Assembly (NCBI GenBank): GCA_030035585.1
Contig: CM057472.1
Span: forward strand, 87,603,601 to 87,667,600
Direction of reading: 5' to 3'
DNA length: 64,000 nucleotides
Source: Dugong dugon
Lineage: Eukaryota; Chordata; Mammalia; Sirenia; Dugongidae
Within the stretch, counting starts at the first letter, position 1. Every line of letters begins with the position of its first letter. A program made the translations under genes and the position numbers. Positions 45,426 through 56,328 of this stretch are shown here, piece by piece. The notes beneath the pieces were generated by a model that was given only the letters and a program-made list of their open reading frames with translations, was not told where the DNA came from and searched no databases.

Positions 45426-46838
45426 AAAAAGACTAAAGATTAGAAAACATAAATAAATTAGTATTAGATTAATTGTGTTAGAATTATTATTTTGATGGTA
45501 GTGAAATGTGATTGAACCCAACTTTGTATACACAAGAAAAACTTCTTGGCTTTCATTTCATGAAACTGAATATTCATCCTTTGACCCATCAATTGCCCAG
45601 CCTAAAACTTGGAGAATGCTAACTTTCTGAGCACATTTTCACTTCTCTCTTTATATTTCCCTGTGGATCTCTTGTGAATGTATAAAGATTGAGAGGCTAT
45701 CCCACGGGTTACCTTTCGTTCAAGACACTGTGGCATGCTATTCATTGTCAAATTCTGGGTTTTTTCCTCCTTGTCATAGAAAATTGGTGTCACGTGGCAC
45801 AACCTTCCTTCACTCTTCACCCTTGCTTTCTCTAAGGTGGAGCATCCTCCAAAAACTAAACAATAGAAATTAGAGAAACTGTATGTTTCAGAATGGAAGT
45901 ATCCATCACAAGGAACTTTCAAGTCTTAAAATATATTTAGCTTTTGAATATAATGAATCATGCTTGTATTCCTTGGTAAAATACTGAGCAGGACGATAGG
46001 AAAAAATATAAACTATATAAGAACCTGTGGAATTGACATGATTTGAGTACTCATTCAAAGATGAACCATAAAAAAGGGATGTGCCGTATTTTTTTTCCCT
46101 GTGCCATTTGACTACCATCTGTATTATTTTTGCTATATCTTCTTATTACCAGTACTATTATTTACTTAATAGTCTCCTTTAAGATGAATTTTTTCCCTTA
46201 AAAATACATATATTTTAAAAACAAAATATATAACCCTAAGGCAAATAGAAAATTAGTATTACTTATCATAAATAAAAGATAATGGTAAAAATAAAAGCAG
46301 TGAGAACAAACTATGTTATTATATTGTGGCTATATGTCATAGCCTGCCAACAGCTTGAGCCAAGGCCTACACCATCTAAAAAAAAAAAAAAGGAAATTGA
46401 CAATTTTTAAAAAGCCATTAAAAACCTAAAAGCACCACTTTTCTACACGAGGAAATCAGGATTGAAAGAAGACTTAAAGGTTAATAACTTTGTATGCATG
46501 TGATTGGGTATTATTTAATATTATCTTTTTTACAACTTCAAATCATTTAATGTATCAAAGATAGCAGTCAAAAACATTTCGGCCATACATCTATTCTGAT
46601 GGAGAGTGCAGATTTTATCTTCATGCATGAATGTTTTCAATAATGTGACCTAAATTGCTGGAAAGTTAAAGCTTTTAAGTTTCATACAAAATCTACTCTG
46701 CCTCAGTTCTTCATTAAAAGAATAAAGGATTTAATTTATTTGAGCCAGTCTTTAGTATAGAAAATAAAACAATGACCATAACACAGAATTATCAGATGAC
46801 TATTTATCTAGACACCAGCAGGAATACTTTATGTAGAT
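45426..46838. other. Unique AT-rich DNA
   Basis: No gene. A 106-codon minus frame (45602-45922) has no recognisable domain. An A-run lies at about 46378-46391. Confidence 0.5.
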
Positions 46839-46839
46839 A

Positions 46840-47000
46840 TTTTAGGTCAATCCCCACAAGAGCTCTACAAAAAAAATAACATTAAAGTACCTATTTTACA
46901 GATTTGGAAAATAAGGCTTACAGGGATTAAATAGTTTGCCATGATATACAGCTAGTAAATCAAGTGATTTAATTCTGGAACCTTCACTCTTAGCCCTTCC
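46840..47000 (-). mobile_element. MIR SINE
   Basis: AATCCCCACAAGAGCTCTAC, ACCTATTTTACAGATTTGGA, AATAGTTTGCCATGATATAC and CAGCTAGTAAATCAAG are antisense MIR. Confidence 0.75.
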
Positions 47001-47026
47001 TAAATAATATTACTCCTTTCATTCAT

Positions 47027-47057
47027 ATATATACATACATATATGTGTGTGTGTGGG

Positions 47058-47104
<47 letters not shown>
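47027..47104. repeat. TA/TG compound microsatellite
   Basis: ATATATACATACATATATG, GTGTGTGTGGG, TATATATATATG, then about 17 TG units. Confidence 0.96.
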
Positions 47105-47106
<2 letters not shown>

Positions 47107-47605
47107 TAGTAAGTATAGTGAAGGGTCATTTTTCATTGTTTGGATAATTTATATTTTTGAAAGTGTATTAATACCTCACTGTTAAGCTTGTAATTCTTAA
47201 ACTCCTGTACCAATGAAATATTAAATTTTAAAATTTGGATTTAGGTTCAAGAAGCATGGTTTAAAAAACAAACAAAAAAGCAAGCAAGCAAACAAACGAA
47301 AATGTTTTACTGACTACCCTGCTTTTTTTTTTTTTAATGAAAGTTGAATGTTTGTTCCTTCCTTATACCTATTGTATTGTTTTATTATATTCTTTAACAT
47401 AATGTCTTTTTATTAGCAGGACTATGAAGACAGATTTGAAAGTCAGGTTCTGAGGGAACTCTTAGTAAAACTTAGTAGAAGTCAAACTTTCAGAAGTCTA
47501 GAACTCAGGAGAAGAAGACTTTGAAATTGGCAGTAATGACTCTTGCCATTATTTCAGTCCACACCATTTATCATTACCCCATTCCCATTGCTGCTTCCTT
47601 TATGA
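47105..47605. other. Unique AT-rich DNA
   Basis: Contains an AAACAAACAAAAAAGCAAGC simple tract near 47269-47300 and a T-run near 47324-47335. Nothing else seen. Confidence 0.5.
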
Positions 47606-47809
47606 CAGAGTTTCTCAACTTTGGTACTGTTGATATTGTGGGCCATGTAATTCCTTATTGCAGGTGGCTGTTATGTGCATTATAGGATCTATAGCAATAT
47701 TCCTGGTCCCTACCCACTAGGTGCCAGTAGTATCCCCCCTAGCTGTGACAATCAAAAGTATCTCCAGACATTGTGAAATTGCCCTCAGTGAGAGCCATGA
47801 CTAGGGTTG
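47606..47809 (-). mobile_element. MER20-like hAT element
   Basis: CAGAGTTTCTCAACTTTGGT, TGTGCATTATAGGATCTATA, TACCCACTAGGTGCCAGTAG and GTATCTCCAGACATTGTG follow MER20 (about 219 bp) in antisense. A non-autonomous hAT element of placental mammals; some copies elsewhere act as regulatory elements. Confidence 0.85.
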
Positions 47810-49130
47810 ATGTAGGGTAATGCTGCTCTTCTTCTTAGTGTGCTGTTAACAGGTATTTGCAATTATTGCTGATGATGTTGTTTTTGTTACTTTTTCTTTA
47901 ATAAATTTTCTTTAGCTGCTGAGAGAAAAGACATGCTGAGAACCCCTGGGTCTTAATAAAATCTTTTGTGATTATCACAATATAGCAGTGAGATAGAAAA
48001 ATGATGGCATATCAGCATATATATCTAAACGTTTTTACTTTGATTTCTGCACTGAATCAAAATCTCTGTCATGTTTTCTTCCCAAAGGATATTTCCTGAA
48101 GGTGCTAGCCAAGAACCGTGACTATAGTAGAGGGCAGGAGATTTACCAGCCTAAGCCAGCCTGGGGTTATGCTGGAAACCAGAAAATAATTGGATGACAC
48201 TGGGGTTGCTTTTTGGCTGGTATGAAATTTGCAGATTCCAGGGGCTGCCTCACCAACAGAAGCTGGCCTTGTGCCTTACTTTTGTGTTTATATAATTAGA
48301 GAAAGCAGCAAATCCTTGTCCTGGCATGAGCTATGGGGACCTGATGTTATACTCTTAGATTACCCATCTAGATCTTGATAGTTGTTCTATCACTTCTTGA
48401 GGGAAGCACTTCTAAAACCCTTTGGAACCCCCCAAAATAGGAACCATCGTTTGATGGATACGTGACTCAAAATTCACTTCAACCACATCGTTTCAAATGC
48501 TTACCTGTTAGACTGGTAAAAGAACTATGGGTACTTTGTTGGGAGTGAAGATGGAGAAGAGGCAAATGAATGTACAAAGGAGGACTTAAAACAGAAGACT
48601 TGAGAAGTATTTAAACATGTAGACTTGGGGAGGATTTTATAAGAGAAACATGTTTGTGATGGCAAGTGCCACTTTTCACCGGTTGCCACTTGGAAATTAC
48701 CTATTTGCATAACATTTTCCTGAAATCCTGCTGTTCTAAGACTAGGATGAGAAGGGGGTTGCAATTGAGTAAAGATACATTCTTTGAGGCAGGTGATCTT
48801 TTGAAAATTGTGCTTTTGGTTACATTGAGAATATAGCTAACTTTTGTCTCTTTCCATTGTGTCCTCTTTCCAGCTTCCTACTCTAACTTTCCTCTGATAT
48901 ATGGTTGATGTGTTCTTCTTCTTTATGCCTGGCGACCTTCCCCTATATCTAACCTCTCTAAGAGGTATTTTACCTTTCTACCACAAAAACCCATGTTCAG
49001 CTAAAAGTCTCATGTAAGAAAGGCTCTGATAAAGTACTTCATGCATTTCTAAAGCATATAAGTTATTACTTACTGATAAATTGCTATTTTTACTTTAAGG
49101 CATAGCTATTTGAATATTTAATAGTGGGAT
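47810..49130. other. Unique DNA
   Basis: No gene or repeat recognised. Confidence 0.5.
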
Positions 49131-49143
49131 TAATCAATTGATT

Positions 49144-49233
49144 GTTGTTGTTGTTAGATGCCATTGAGTCAGTTCTTACAGCGAACCTATGTACAACAGA
49201 ACGAAGCACTGCCTGGTCCTGCATCATCCTCGC
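49144..49233 (-). mobile_element. RTE LINE, severely truncated
   Basis: (GTT)n, TTAGATGCCATTGAGTCAGT, CCTATGTACAACAGAACG, CACTGCCTGGTCCTGCATCA. The flanks AATCAATTGATT and AATGAATTGATT are its target duplication. Only the last 90 bases of the RTE were copied. Confidence 0.93.
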
Positions 49234-49408
49234 AATGAATTGATTACTGTGGTACATATTTAGGGTATAGATCCTTGTGAGAACCTCACAAATACCTACT
49301 CATGATGAATGAAGCAGCTTTAGGTTTTTACTGCTGCATGCCAAACAAAGAAGACATGTAAGACATGGTTTATGTTATTGTTTATTAAAATTTACTTGTT
49401 TTACTTAA

Positions 49409-49594
49409 GGAGCCCTGGTGGCGCAGTGGTTAAAGGATCAAATGATAACCGAAAGGTCAGTTGTTCGAAACCACCAGTGGCTCCTCAGGAGAAAGATGTG
49501 ACTCTCTGCTTCCATAGAGATTTATAGCCTCGGAAACCCTACGGGGTCATTATGAGTCAAAATTAACACAATGGCAGTGGGTTTGGTTTGAGTT
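49409..49594 (+). mobile_element. AfroSINE
   Basis: GGAGCCCTGGTGGCGCAGTG head, GGTCAGTTGTTCGAAACCAC, GAGAAAGATGTGACTCTCTG and a shortened tail. TTGTTTTACTTA is duplicated on both sides (ending 49407 and at 49595-49606). Confidence 0.95.
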
Positions 49595-49761
49595 TTGTTT
49601 TACTTACCTACTTCATAAATGTCTTTTTTAAGTACTATTACTTGTTTCTATGTCCTAGGTACATAGATTTATTGTTCATCAGTGCCCAGCTTTGAGGATA
49701 GTAACGCAATTAAATAGATCGATCTGTCTATATGTCTATCCATCTGTCTTGTCTGTCTGTC

Positions 49762-50267
49762 TGTTTTAGTTATCTAGTGCTGCTGCGACAGAAATGCCAT
49801 AAGTGGATGGCTTTAACAGAGAGAAATTTATTCTTTCACAGTCTAGGAGGCTATAAGTACGGATTCAGGACACCAGCTCCAGGGGCGGGCTTTATCTTCC
49901 TGTCAGCTCTGGAGGAAGGTTCCTGTGGTCTAGGAGCTTCTCCACACAGGGACTCCAGGTCCAAAGGACGTGCTGTGCTCCTGGCTCTTGTTTCTTGGTG
50001 ATATGAGAGCCCCATGTCTCTCTGCTTGCTTCTGTCTTTTATATCTCAAGAGATTGACTTAAGACACAACCTAATCTTGTAGATTGACTCCTGCCTCATG
50101 AACATAACTTCCACTAATCCCACCTCATTAACATCATAGAGGTAGGATTTATAGCACATAGGAAAATCACATCAGATGACAAAATGGTGGACAATCACAC
50201 AATACTGGAAATCATGGCCTAGCCAAGTGGACAGATATTTTTTGGGGACACAATTCAATTCATGACA
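49762..50267 (+). mobile_element. ERVL-type solo LTR, second subfamily
   Basis: 506 bp from TGTTTTAGTTATCTAGTG to ACAATTCAATTCATGACA. Flanks CTGTC and CTATC fit a 5-bp duplication with one change. The middle (CACCAGCTCCAGGGGCGGG, GGAGGAAGGTTCCTGTGG) differs from the copies at 25073 and 59538. No internal viral sequence. Confidence 0.85.
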
Positions 50268-50272
50268 CTATC

Positions 50273-51677
50273 TTATCTATCTAGCTAACTAATTAACTAC
50301 CTTATTTGTTCTATTTTTAAATTTCAATGGGGATTGAGACCATGTGGTTACTCTAGTAGAATCATCCATGCATAATTTTAAATGGGTTGGGGAGTTCAAG
50401 GCTTTGGAAGCTTTCAAATACCATCTCCTGGTCACTGCAAAAAGAGATAGATCATAAGATGTAAGACTACAAGGAACTTGTTACCCACTCAGACCTCTCC
50501 AGATCATGCTGAGGCTGAAAGGAGTGGAATAAACTGGAGGAAGGGGGTTCACAGAGCTGATTAAAAGTGGTTGAGACAACCTCTTCCCTCTTCTGGGCTC
50601 CAGCATCACCCAGAGCTCTTCCTTCTCAGCTTTTAACTTCTGCTGAAATACTACTCTTTCTAAGACATTTACAGAATGGCTTAATCGAAAAAAAAATTAA
50701 AGGTATTTCAGGGGATTCTTAAATTTCAGCAGTTAAGTTGAAGCTTAGATATTTAAGCCCAGTGCCTTGAAATAAACATATGAAAAGAAAAACAAAAACT
50801 CTTGACACAAAGTCTTAATACTAATTTATTTTGTGAATGAAATTGTCATGACCATAAAGATTTTATATCTTTATCTGACCTGGATCTCCCCATTCCCCCA
50901 GTTTTTAAAATGAGTCCCCTATATGTACTGTCTAGCCTAATTCCTGAATATTGTAGGTGCTTCATCAGTTTTGTTCCTTTTTTCGCCTGCACCCTCACAT
51001 AGTATCTGATTGTGCTTACAGAGCACATCAAGCTACACATGTTCTCTCACTCCCACATTTGTCACCTTAATGCAAAGCAAAATCCTTCCCTCCTTTGCTG
51101 AATGGATGGCTGGGTGGATGGATGTTCTTGGCACATGTTCATGTTGAGTAGGTGCTGTATAACATCACTTGTTCCTTTTTTAATGTGACTCACGACAAAA
51201 TTACACCAGCTTTCAGTAATCTCAAGGAAAAAAAAAACTTGCCATCTGCAATTTACTGCTTTTAACCTGAAAAATAGGATCTAAAATGATACTGAGATAC
51301 TTATGGGGCTACACGTGTTGTAGGCAGAAGCTGACAGATGGCACCTGGTGGTGAGCGGGTGCAGTCCAAGAAGGGAAGTCAGAGGCAAGTAGACAATGGT
51401 GTGAAATGGTTTCCTGGGAAAAGGCCATGGCCACTGTTTAAACAAAAACAATGAAATATTTCCTGTAGTCTCTAAATGACCTTGTTTATGGAAGTAACTG
51501 ATATGCTCAATAACGCATAGCAGTAGATCTATGTGGGAGGGTAACTTGTCAGTAATAATGCAAGTGCTCTTCAGTTGTGTCTGTTGGTAAGGGGACTGTC
51601 CTAGCATTCAGTTTTAGGCAATATGACTTGAAATTATTACTCAGTGTCAAAGTCTTGTTTTCTGGATTTTTTTCTAT
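50273..51677. other. Unique DNA
   Basis: A small GGATGGCTGGGTGGATGG tract lies near 51103-51122. A 108-codon minus frame (51281-51607) has no recognisable domain. Confidence 0.5.
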
Positions 51678-51685
51678 CTGAAGAT

Positions 51686-52192
51686 CAGGGCTTCAAACTG
51701 GTTCAAATTGGTTCCACTGTGGCCGATGAAGCAAAACTGGAGCAGACCTGAATTTTTACAATTTAGATGGTCTGGAATGATAACCAGATCACAGAAAAAT
51801 TATGAGTTGAAGTCCTGGGAATGGGAGACTCAGACGGGGCATAGTGAGCCCTTTCAGGAGGCTGATGCATGAGATTGGATTATTGACGGGACTGGGGACA
51901 GCGACACACAGTCAAAGTGGGGTGGTCAGCTGCCATCTTTGAGTCAGACACTGCTGTTTCTGACTCTGCTGAAAATCCTATGGACAAGATATTCGGTTGC
52001 TATGCAATGTGTATGTTGCCCTTGTTTTCTAAGGAGGAGATTAGGTTTTTCACAGGGCTTTGACCCGTAATTTTTCCCATTCCGGTTATCATTCCAGTTC
52101 GCCCAAATTTTAAAAATTTTTAAAATCTGACTCTGTTCCAGTTTTGCTTCCTTGGCCATGACTGAACCGGGAAGAACTGTTTCAAAGCCCTG
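51686..52192. mobile_element. hAT-type foldback (non-autonomous) element
   Basis: 507 bp. The left end CAGGGCTTCAAACTGGTTC mirrors the right end GAACTGTTTCAAAGCCCTG. The inverted repeats extend for roughly 130 bp: GAAGCAAAACTGGAGCAGA and CTGGAATGATAACCAGA on the left match GAAGCAAAACTGGAACAGA and CTGGAATGATAACCGGA on the opposite strand at the right. Flanks CTGAAGAT (51678-51685) and CTAAAGAT (52193-52200) are an 8-bp duplication with one change, as for hAT elements. No transposase frame. I do not know the family name. Confidence 0.85.
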
Positions 52193-52200
52193 CTAAAGAT

Positions 52201-53214
52201 TCACTTTTCTCTTTTAAATAACACTGTTTTTAGCCTTGAGGGTGGAGGAGCAAAGAGGGCTAATGGAACATTTCTCAAAACTTTTTCTTGGGACATATTC
52301 CGATTTAACTCTGACACCTAAGGTAATACATTTGCAGGAAATATTTGTAAAATTAATGCTGTGAAGGGTTTCTACATCTTTCTTAATCCCAGAATCTAGA
52401 TACTTCTTCATTCTAGAATTTCAGAGAAGTTGACACTGCAGTCTTTATCCTGAAGATAGGAGACATTTGACATCTGATTGCTTCAGTCATCATTCTCCAA
52501 CGACAGGGAATATTTCTGGCACACAGTGATTATCTGAGTGGCTTTTAACAAAGTCCCATTTAGAAAGGTTGGTAGAAAGGGCAAATGTGACTGGATGTGT
52601 GGTAAAGTGTGTGCAGTAGGTATTTTCAAATATCTTTTTAATTCCCAGGATGTGGGTCATACCATTCACTCACTGCTTACAACCTCTCAGCTGAACAAAG
52701 ACAGGTATTTGCTTTGTTTCATGATACACTCAATGTGTGAGTAAAAGGCCAGAGCTAAACCTCTAGTCTGTAGCTCTTCTTCGCTTTTGGAGGCAGGAAT
52801 CTGTCCATGGTCCTGAATGGCTCCAGCTTTAATGAGGTTGAGATAGGGTGCCAAAGATAGTGACTGGGATGCCCTGACTTTCACTAACATTAGTTAATAA
52901 GGACACTGGAGTAATGAGGCCCCACAGAATTTAGCAAAATGAGTAGAAACGGGTGGTAAAGTGTATCCCAGACTATAGTTCAAAATCCAACAACATCTGA
53001 GCTGTAGGTTCAGCTATAAAATTAGAGCTCTGGGGCTTATCTCAAGGCAGTAACTTTCAAAGAGAGTTTTGAATAGTCTTTCCCACTGCAGCTACATTAC
53101 TTGAGGCAATGAATTTTCCTGTTTTTTAAGGCAAGGAGCGTTTGGGCCTGATCATAATTTGAATTACCAAATCTAATGTAAAAGCCAGGTGCTGTGGTAC
53201 TAAAGAAATGGGTT
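52201..53214. other. Unique DNA
   Basis: Nothing recognised. Confidence 0.5.
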
Positions 53215-53465
53215 TGCTCATCTCCCCTCCTCTCCTCCTCTCTCTCCTCCTTTTCTCTCCTCTCCTCCTCTCCTGTCTTCCCCTCCTCATCCCTACACTC
53301 CCTACCTTCCCTTCCCCACCTTGTCCCTCCAGCTCTCCTCCCTCCATCTCTTCTCTTCTCCTGTCCCTTCCTCTTCCTCCTTCACACCCCATCATCCACT
53401 ACTCTTCCCTTCTCTTCTCTTCCCCTCTTCTCTCCTTGTGTCTTTGTCTCTGTGTCTTTCTGAAT
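53215..53465. repeat. Polypyrimidine (TCTCC)n low-complexity tract
   Basis: About 250 bp of almost pure C and T on the plus strand (TCTCCTCCTCTCTCTCCTCC type). It causes three overlapping spurious plus-strand frames of 79-89 codons and one minus-strand Arg/Gly/Glu-rich frame. Confidence 0.95.
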
Positions 53466-54908
53466 TAACTCTGAGTCAACATTCAAATTTGATAATTCAT
53501 GGGTACGCGTCTTTATGGGTTCCACCTTGGAGAGGACATTATTTCAAGCAGAGATTCTGATCAGTGGTAGATCTTAGAGTTACAGCAACACCTTTTACAA
53601 AAATAAACTCATCAGGGCTTTCAGCGATTGCAATTTGAGCTAGAAATTATAGTCTGCCTCTGCAGAAGCTGGGTAGACTTTCAACTATTTATTCTCACTC
53701 CTCCCTAATTGTTTCCTGCCCTGTGAAACAGGTACTGTGCTCCTCTCCAAGGACAGAAAATTATCAAGCATTGCAGGAAACTTTGGGGTCATTTGGAGAA
53801 ATAATCTTTTTTATGTCAATAGAAAACCTGGTGTCTTTTGGTCTCAAGTAGATTACCTACTTTTTCTGTCAAGAGAGTTGAACCAGAGTTCTTAAGGGAA
53901 CCACACTCTAATGAATTCACTGGCCACAATGTCTTCTATCCCAAGGGAGATGCAAACTTTCTGATCTGACACCAGCTTAAGAAATTTAGTGACGGCCTGA
54001 CAAGTCTGAATTCTTTCTTGCCCTTGGTATACTGTCTTCACCCTTATTTTAAATGATCTCTTCCTCACTCCCCCATATTATTTAATTTAGTAAGCAAACG
54101 TCCCCCTCATATGAGCTGTGTAAATATTGTAACTGAATTACTGTCTGTTTGATTAACTCATTACAGAAAACCATAATAAGCTTTTTAATTACAAAATTAG
54201 CTCCACTGAATCAACTTCTTTAATTTAATGAACTGCGGAAAATGGCACAACGAGGATGAAATCATGCCCCCTTTCCCACTCTTTTTAAGAGCACTCTTTG
54301 ACTAAACATAATTGTTATGGTACAAAATAATACAACAACAGCAACAAAAGTAATAGTGTTGTCCTTGTCTGGTCCTCTGTGGTGCCTTTTAAACTATAAA
54401 GCCGTGCTGGACCCATTCAGCCAGCACTACATAAAATGCCCCGTTCGAACCTACACATCGTTCTTGTCCTTGTTCTGGACACCTTACCCTGACCTGTCTA
54501 GCTCCTTACTCACCAATTTGTTTCTGATCTTCCTGGTTCCCGACCTTATGACTAAGTTTTCTATATACTTCCTTGCATCACTGTTTAGACTTGTTACTCA
54601 TCACTTCTTAAGATACTTCCCTCAACTGTAATTTATACATCTGCTCTAAATACACAGCTTTGGACTCCTATAGAGCGAGCTCAGGCTCATGGATGATATA
54701 CTTTGCCTATAACCACCAAACTGAGATCATTCTCGATAGAAGTAAATAAATGTTTGATTAGTTTGGTTTATATGTGTCTGGTTAGTTTACTCTCTTTTGG
54801 ATACGTTATGGCACATGGCCCCTTGTAAAACCAACATAATTTCCATAGAGACACTACCGGGAAATTTTATTAAAAAGTTTTTGAAATGATACACCCATGA
54901 TTAAACCT
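53466..54908. other. Unique DNA
   Basis: No repeat recognised. A 104-codon plus frame (54317-54631) has hydrophobic stretches but no known family and no expression signal that I can see. Confidence 0.5.
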
Positions 54909-54910
54909 GC

Positions 54911-55600
54911 TGTTGTTGTTGTTAGGTGCTATCTAGTCAGTTCTGACTCATAGCATCCCTATGTACAACAGAATGAAACACTGCCTGGTCCTGTGCCATC
55001 CTCACAATCATTATTATGCTTGAGCCCATTGTTGCAGCCACTGTGTCAGTTCATCTCGTTGAGGGTCTTCCTCTTTTTCACTGTCCCTCTACTCTACCAA
55101 GCATGATGTCCTTCTCCAGGGGCTGGTCCCTGCTGATAACATGTCCAAGGTATGAGAGACAAAGTCTTGCCATCCTTGCTTCTAAGGAACATTGTAACTG
55201 TACTTCTTCCAAGACAGATTTGTTTGTTCTTCTGGCAGTCCATGGTATATTCAATATTCTTCACCAACACCATAGTACAGAGGCCTCGTTTATTCTTCTT
55301 TGGTCTTCCTTATTCATTGTCCAACTTTTGTATGCATTTGAGGCAGCTGAGACTACTATGGCTTGTGTCAGGTGCACCTTAGTTCTTAAAGTGACATCTT
55401 TGCTTTTTAACACTTTAAAGAGGTCTTTTGCAGCAGATTTGCCCAATGCAATGTATCATTTGATTTCTTGACTGCCGCTTCCATGAACGTTGATTGTGAA
55501 TACAAGTAAAATGAAATTCTTGAAAACTTCAGTATTTTCTCCATTTATCATGATGCTGTTTATTGGTCCAGTTGTGAGGATTTTTGTTTTCTTTCTTTTG
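54911..55600 (-). mobile_element. RTE LINE 3' end, about 690 bp
   Basis: TGTTGTTGTTGTTAGGTGCT, GAGCCCATTGTTGCAGCCAC, ACCAAGCATGATGTCCTTCT, CTGATAACATGTCCAAGGTA, AGTGACATCTTTGCTTTTTA, GCAGATTTGCCCAATGCAAT and GGTCCAGTTGTGAGGATTTT are antisense RTE in order. Short similar flanks (TTAAACCTG / TCAAACCTA) may be its target duplication. The 151-codon plus frame across it is antisense noise. Confidence 0.94.
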
Positions 55601-56095
55601 GTCAAACCTAGAGAGGAGTATTTAAGGGAAAAGTGGCTATGCCTTATTGAAATGAGAAAGAATACCTGAGTGGGAAATTCTTCTCATTTTCCCCCCTTTA
55701 TTCATACCTATTTCCCACGTTGTTGTTGCTGTTAGATGTCATCAAGTCGATACCAACTCATAGTGACCCAATAAAATAAGATTATTTATACTAAGCACTG
55801 ACTAAACCTTATTTCAAGAGCTCAAGCTAAAATTAATGGATCATTGCTCAGAAGAATGCATAGCTATCATTGGTTTTTTAAGACTGTCCCAGTGGTTGAC
55901 CAACAGTATCCTTACTGAGATTATTATAGTTTCTTTCTCTGCATAAGGCCAGATGCATATGAAAACAGACTTGAAATAGTTTAGCCTATGGCTATAAAAT
56001 CAAGATTAAACAATAGAAAGCTATGTATTAATTCTATTACAGCACATAATGTGGGGACTATAAATCCAGGGGATCTGCCATCCCCCACCCCCTGC
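55601..56095. other. Unique DNA with a SINE/RTE tail remnant
   Basis: At 55719-55775 a minus-strand tail remnant reads GTTGTTGTTGCTGTTAGATG, CATCAAGTCGATACCAACTC, ATAGTGACCC. The rest shows nothing recognisable. Confidence 0.65.
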
Positions 56096-56107
56096 AATGT
56101 ATTAAAA

Positions 56108-56316
56108 GGAACCCTGGTGGTACAGTAGTTAAGTGCTTGGCTGCTAACCAAAAGGTCAGTGGTTTGAACCCACCATCTGCTCTGCTAGAGAAAGATGTTG
56201 CAGTCTGCTTCCATAAAGGTTTACAGCCTTGGAAACCTTTGAGGCAGTTCTAGTCTATCCTATAGGGTCCCTCTGAGTCAGAACTGACTAGATGGCAATG
56301 GGTTTGGTTTTTTTGG
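56108..56316 (+). mobile_element. AfroSINE (long form)
   Basis: GGAACCCTGGTGGTACAGTA head, GGTCAGTGGTTTGAACCCAC, GAGAAAGATGTTGCAGTCTG, CTAGATGGCAATGGGTTTGG tail. A perfect 12-bp duplication AATGTATTAAAA flanks it (56096-56107, 56317-56328). Confidence 0.97.
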
Positions 56317-56328
56317 AATGTATTAAAA

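Noticed and set aside
53126-53560. Ser/Leu/Pro-rich and Arg/Gly/Glu-rich frames on both strands
   Set aside because: Products of the polypyrimidine tract, with no start context or domain.
55016-55471. 151-codon plus-strand frame
   Set aside because: Antisense of the RTE 3' end on the minus strand.
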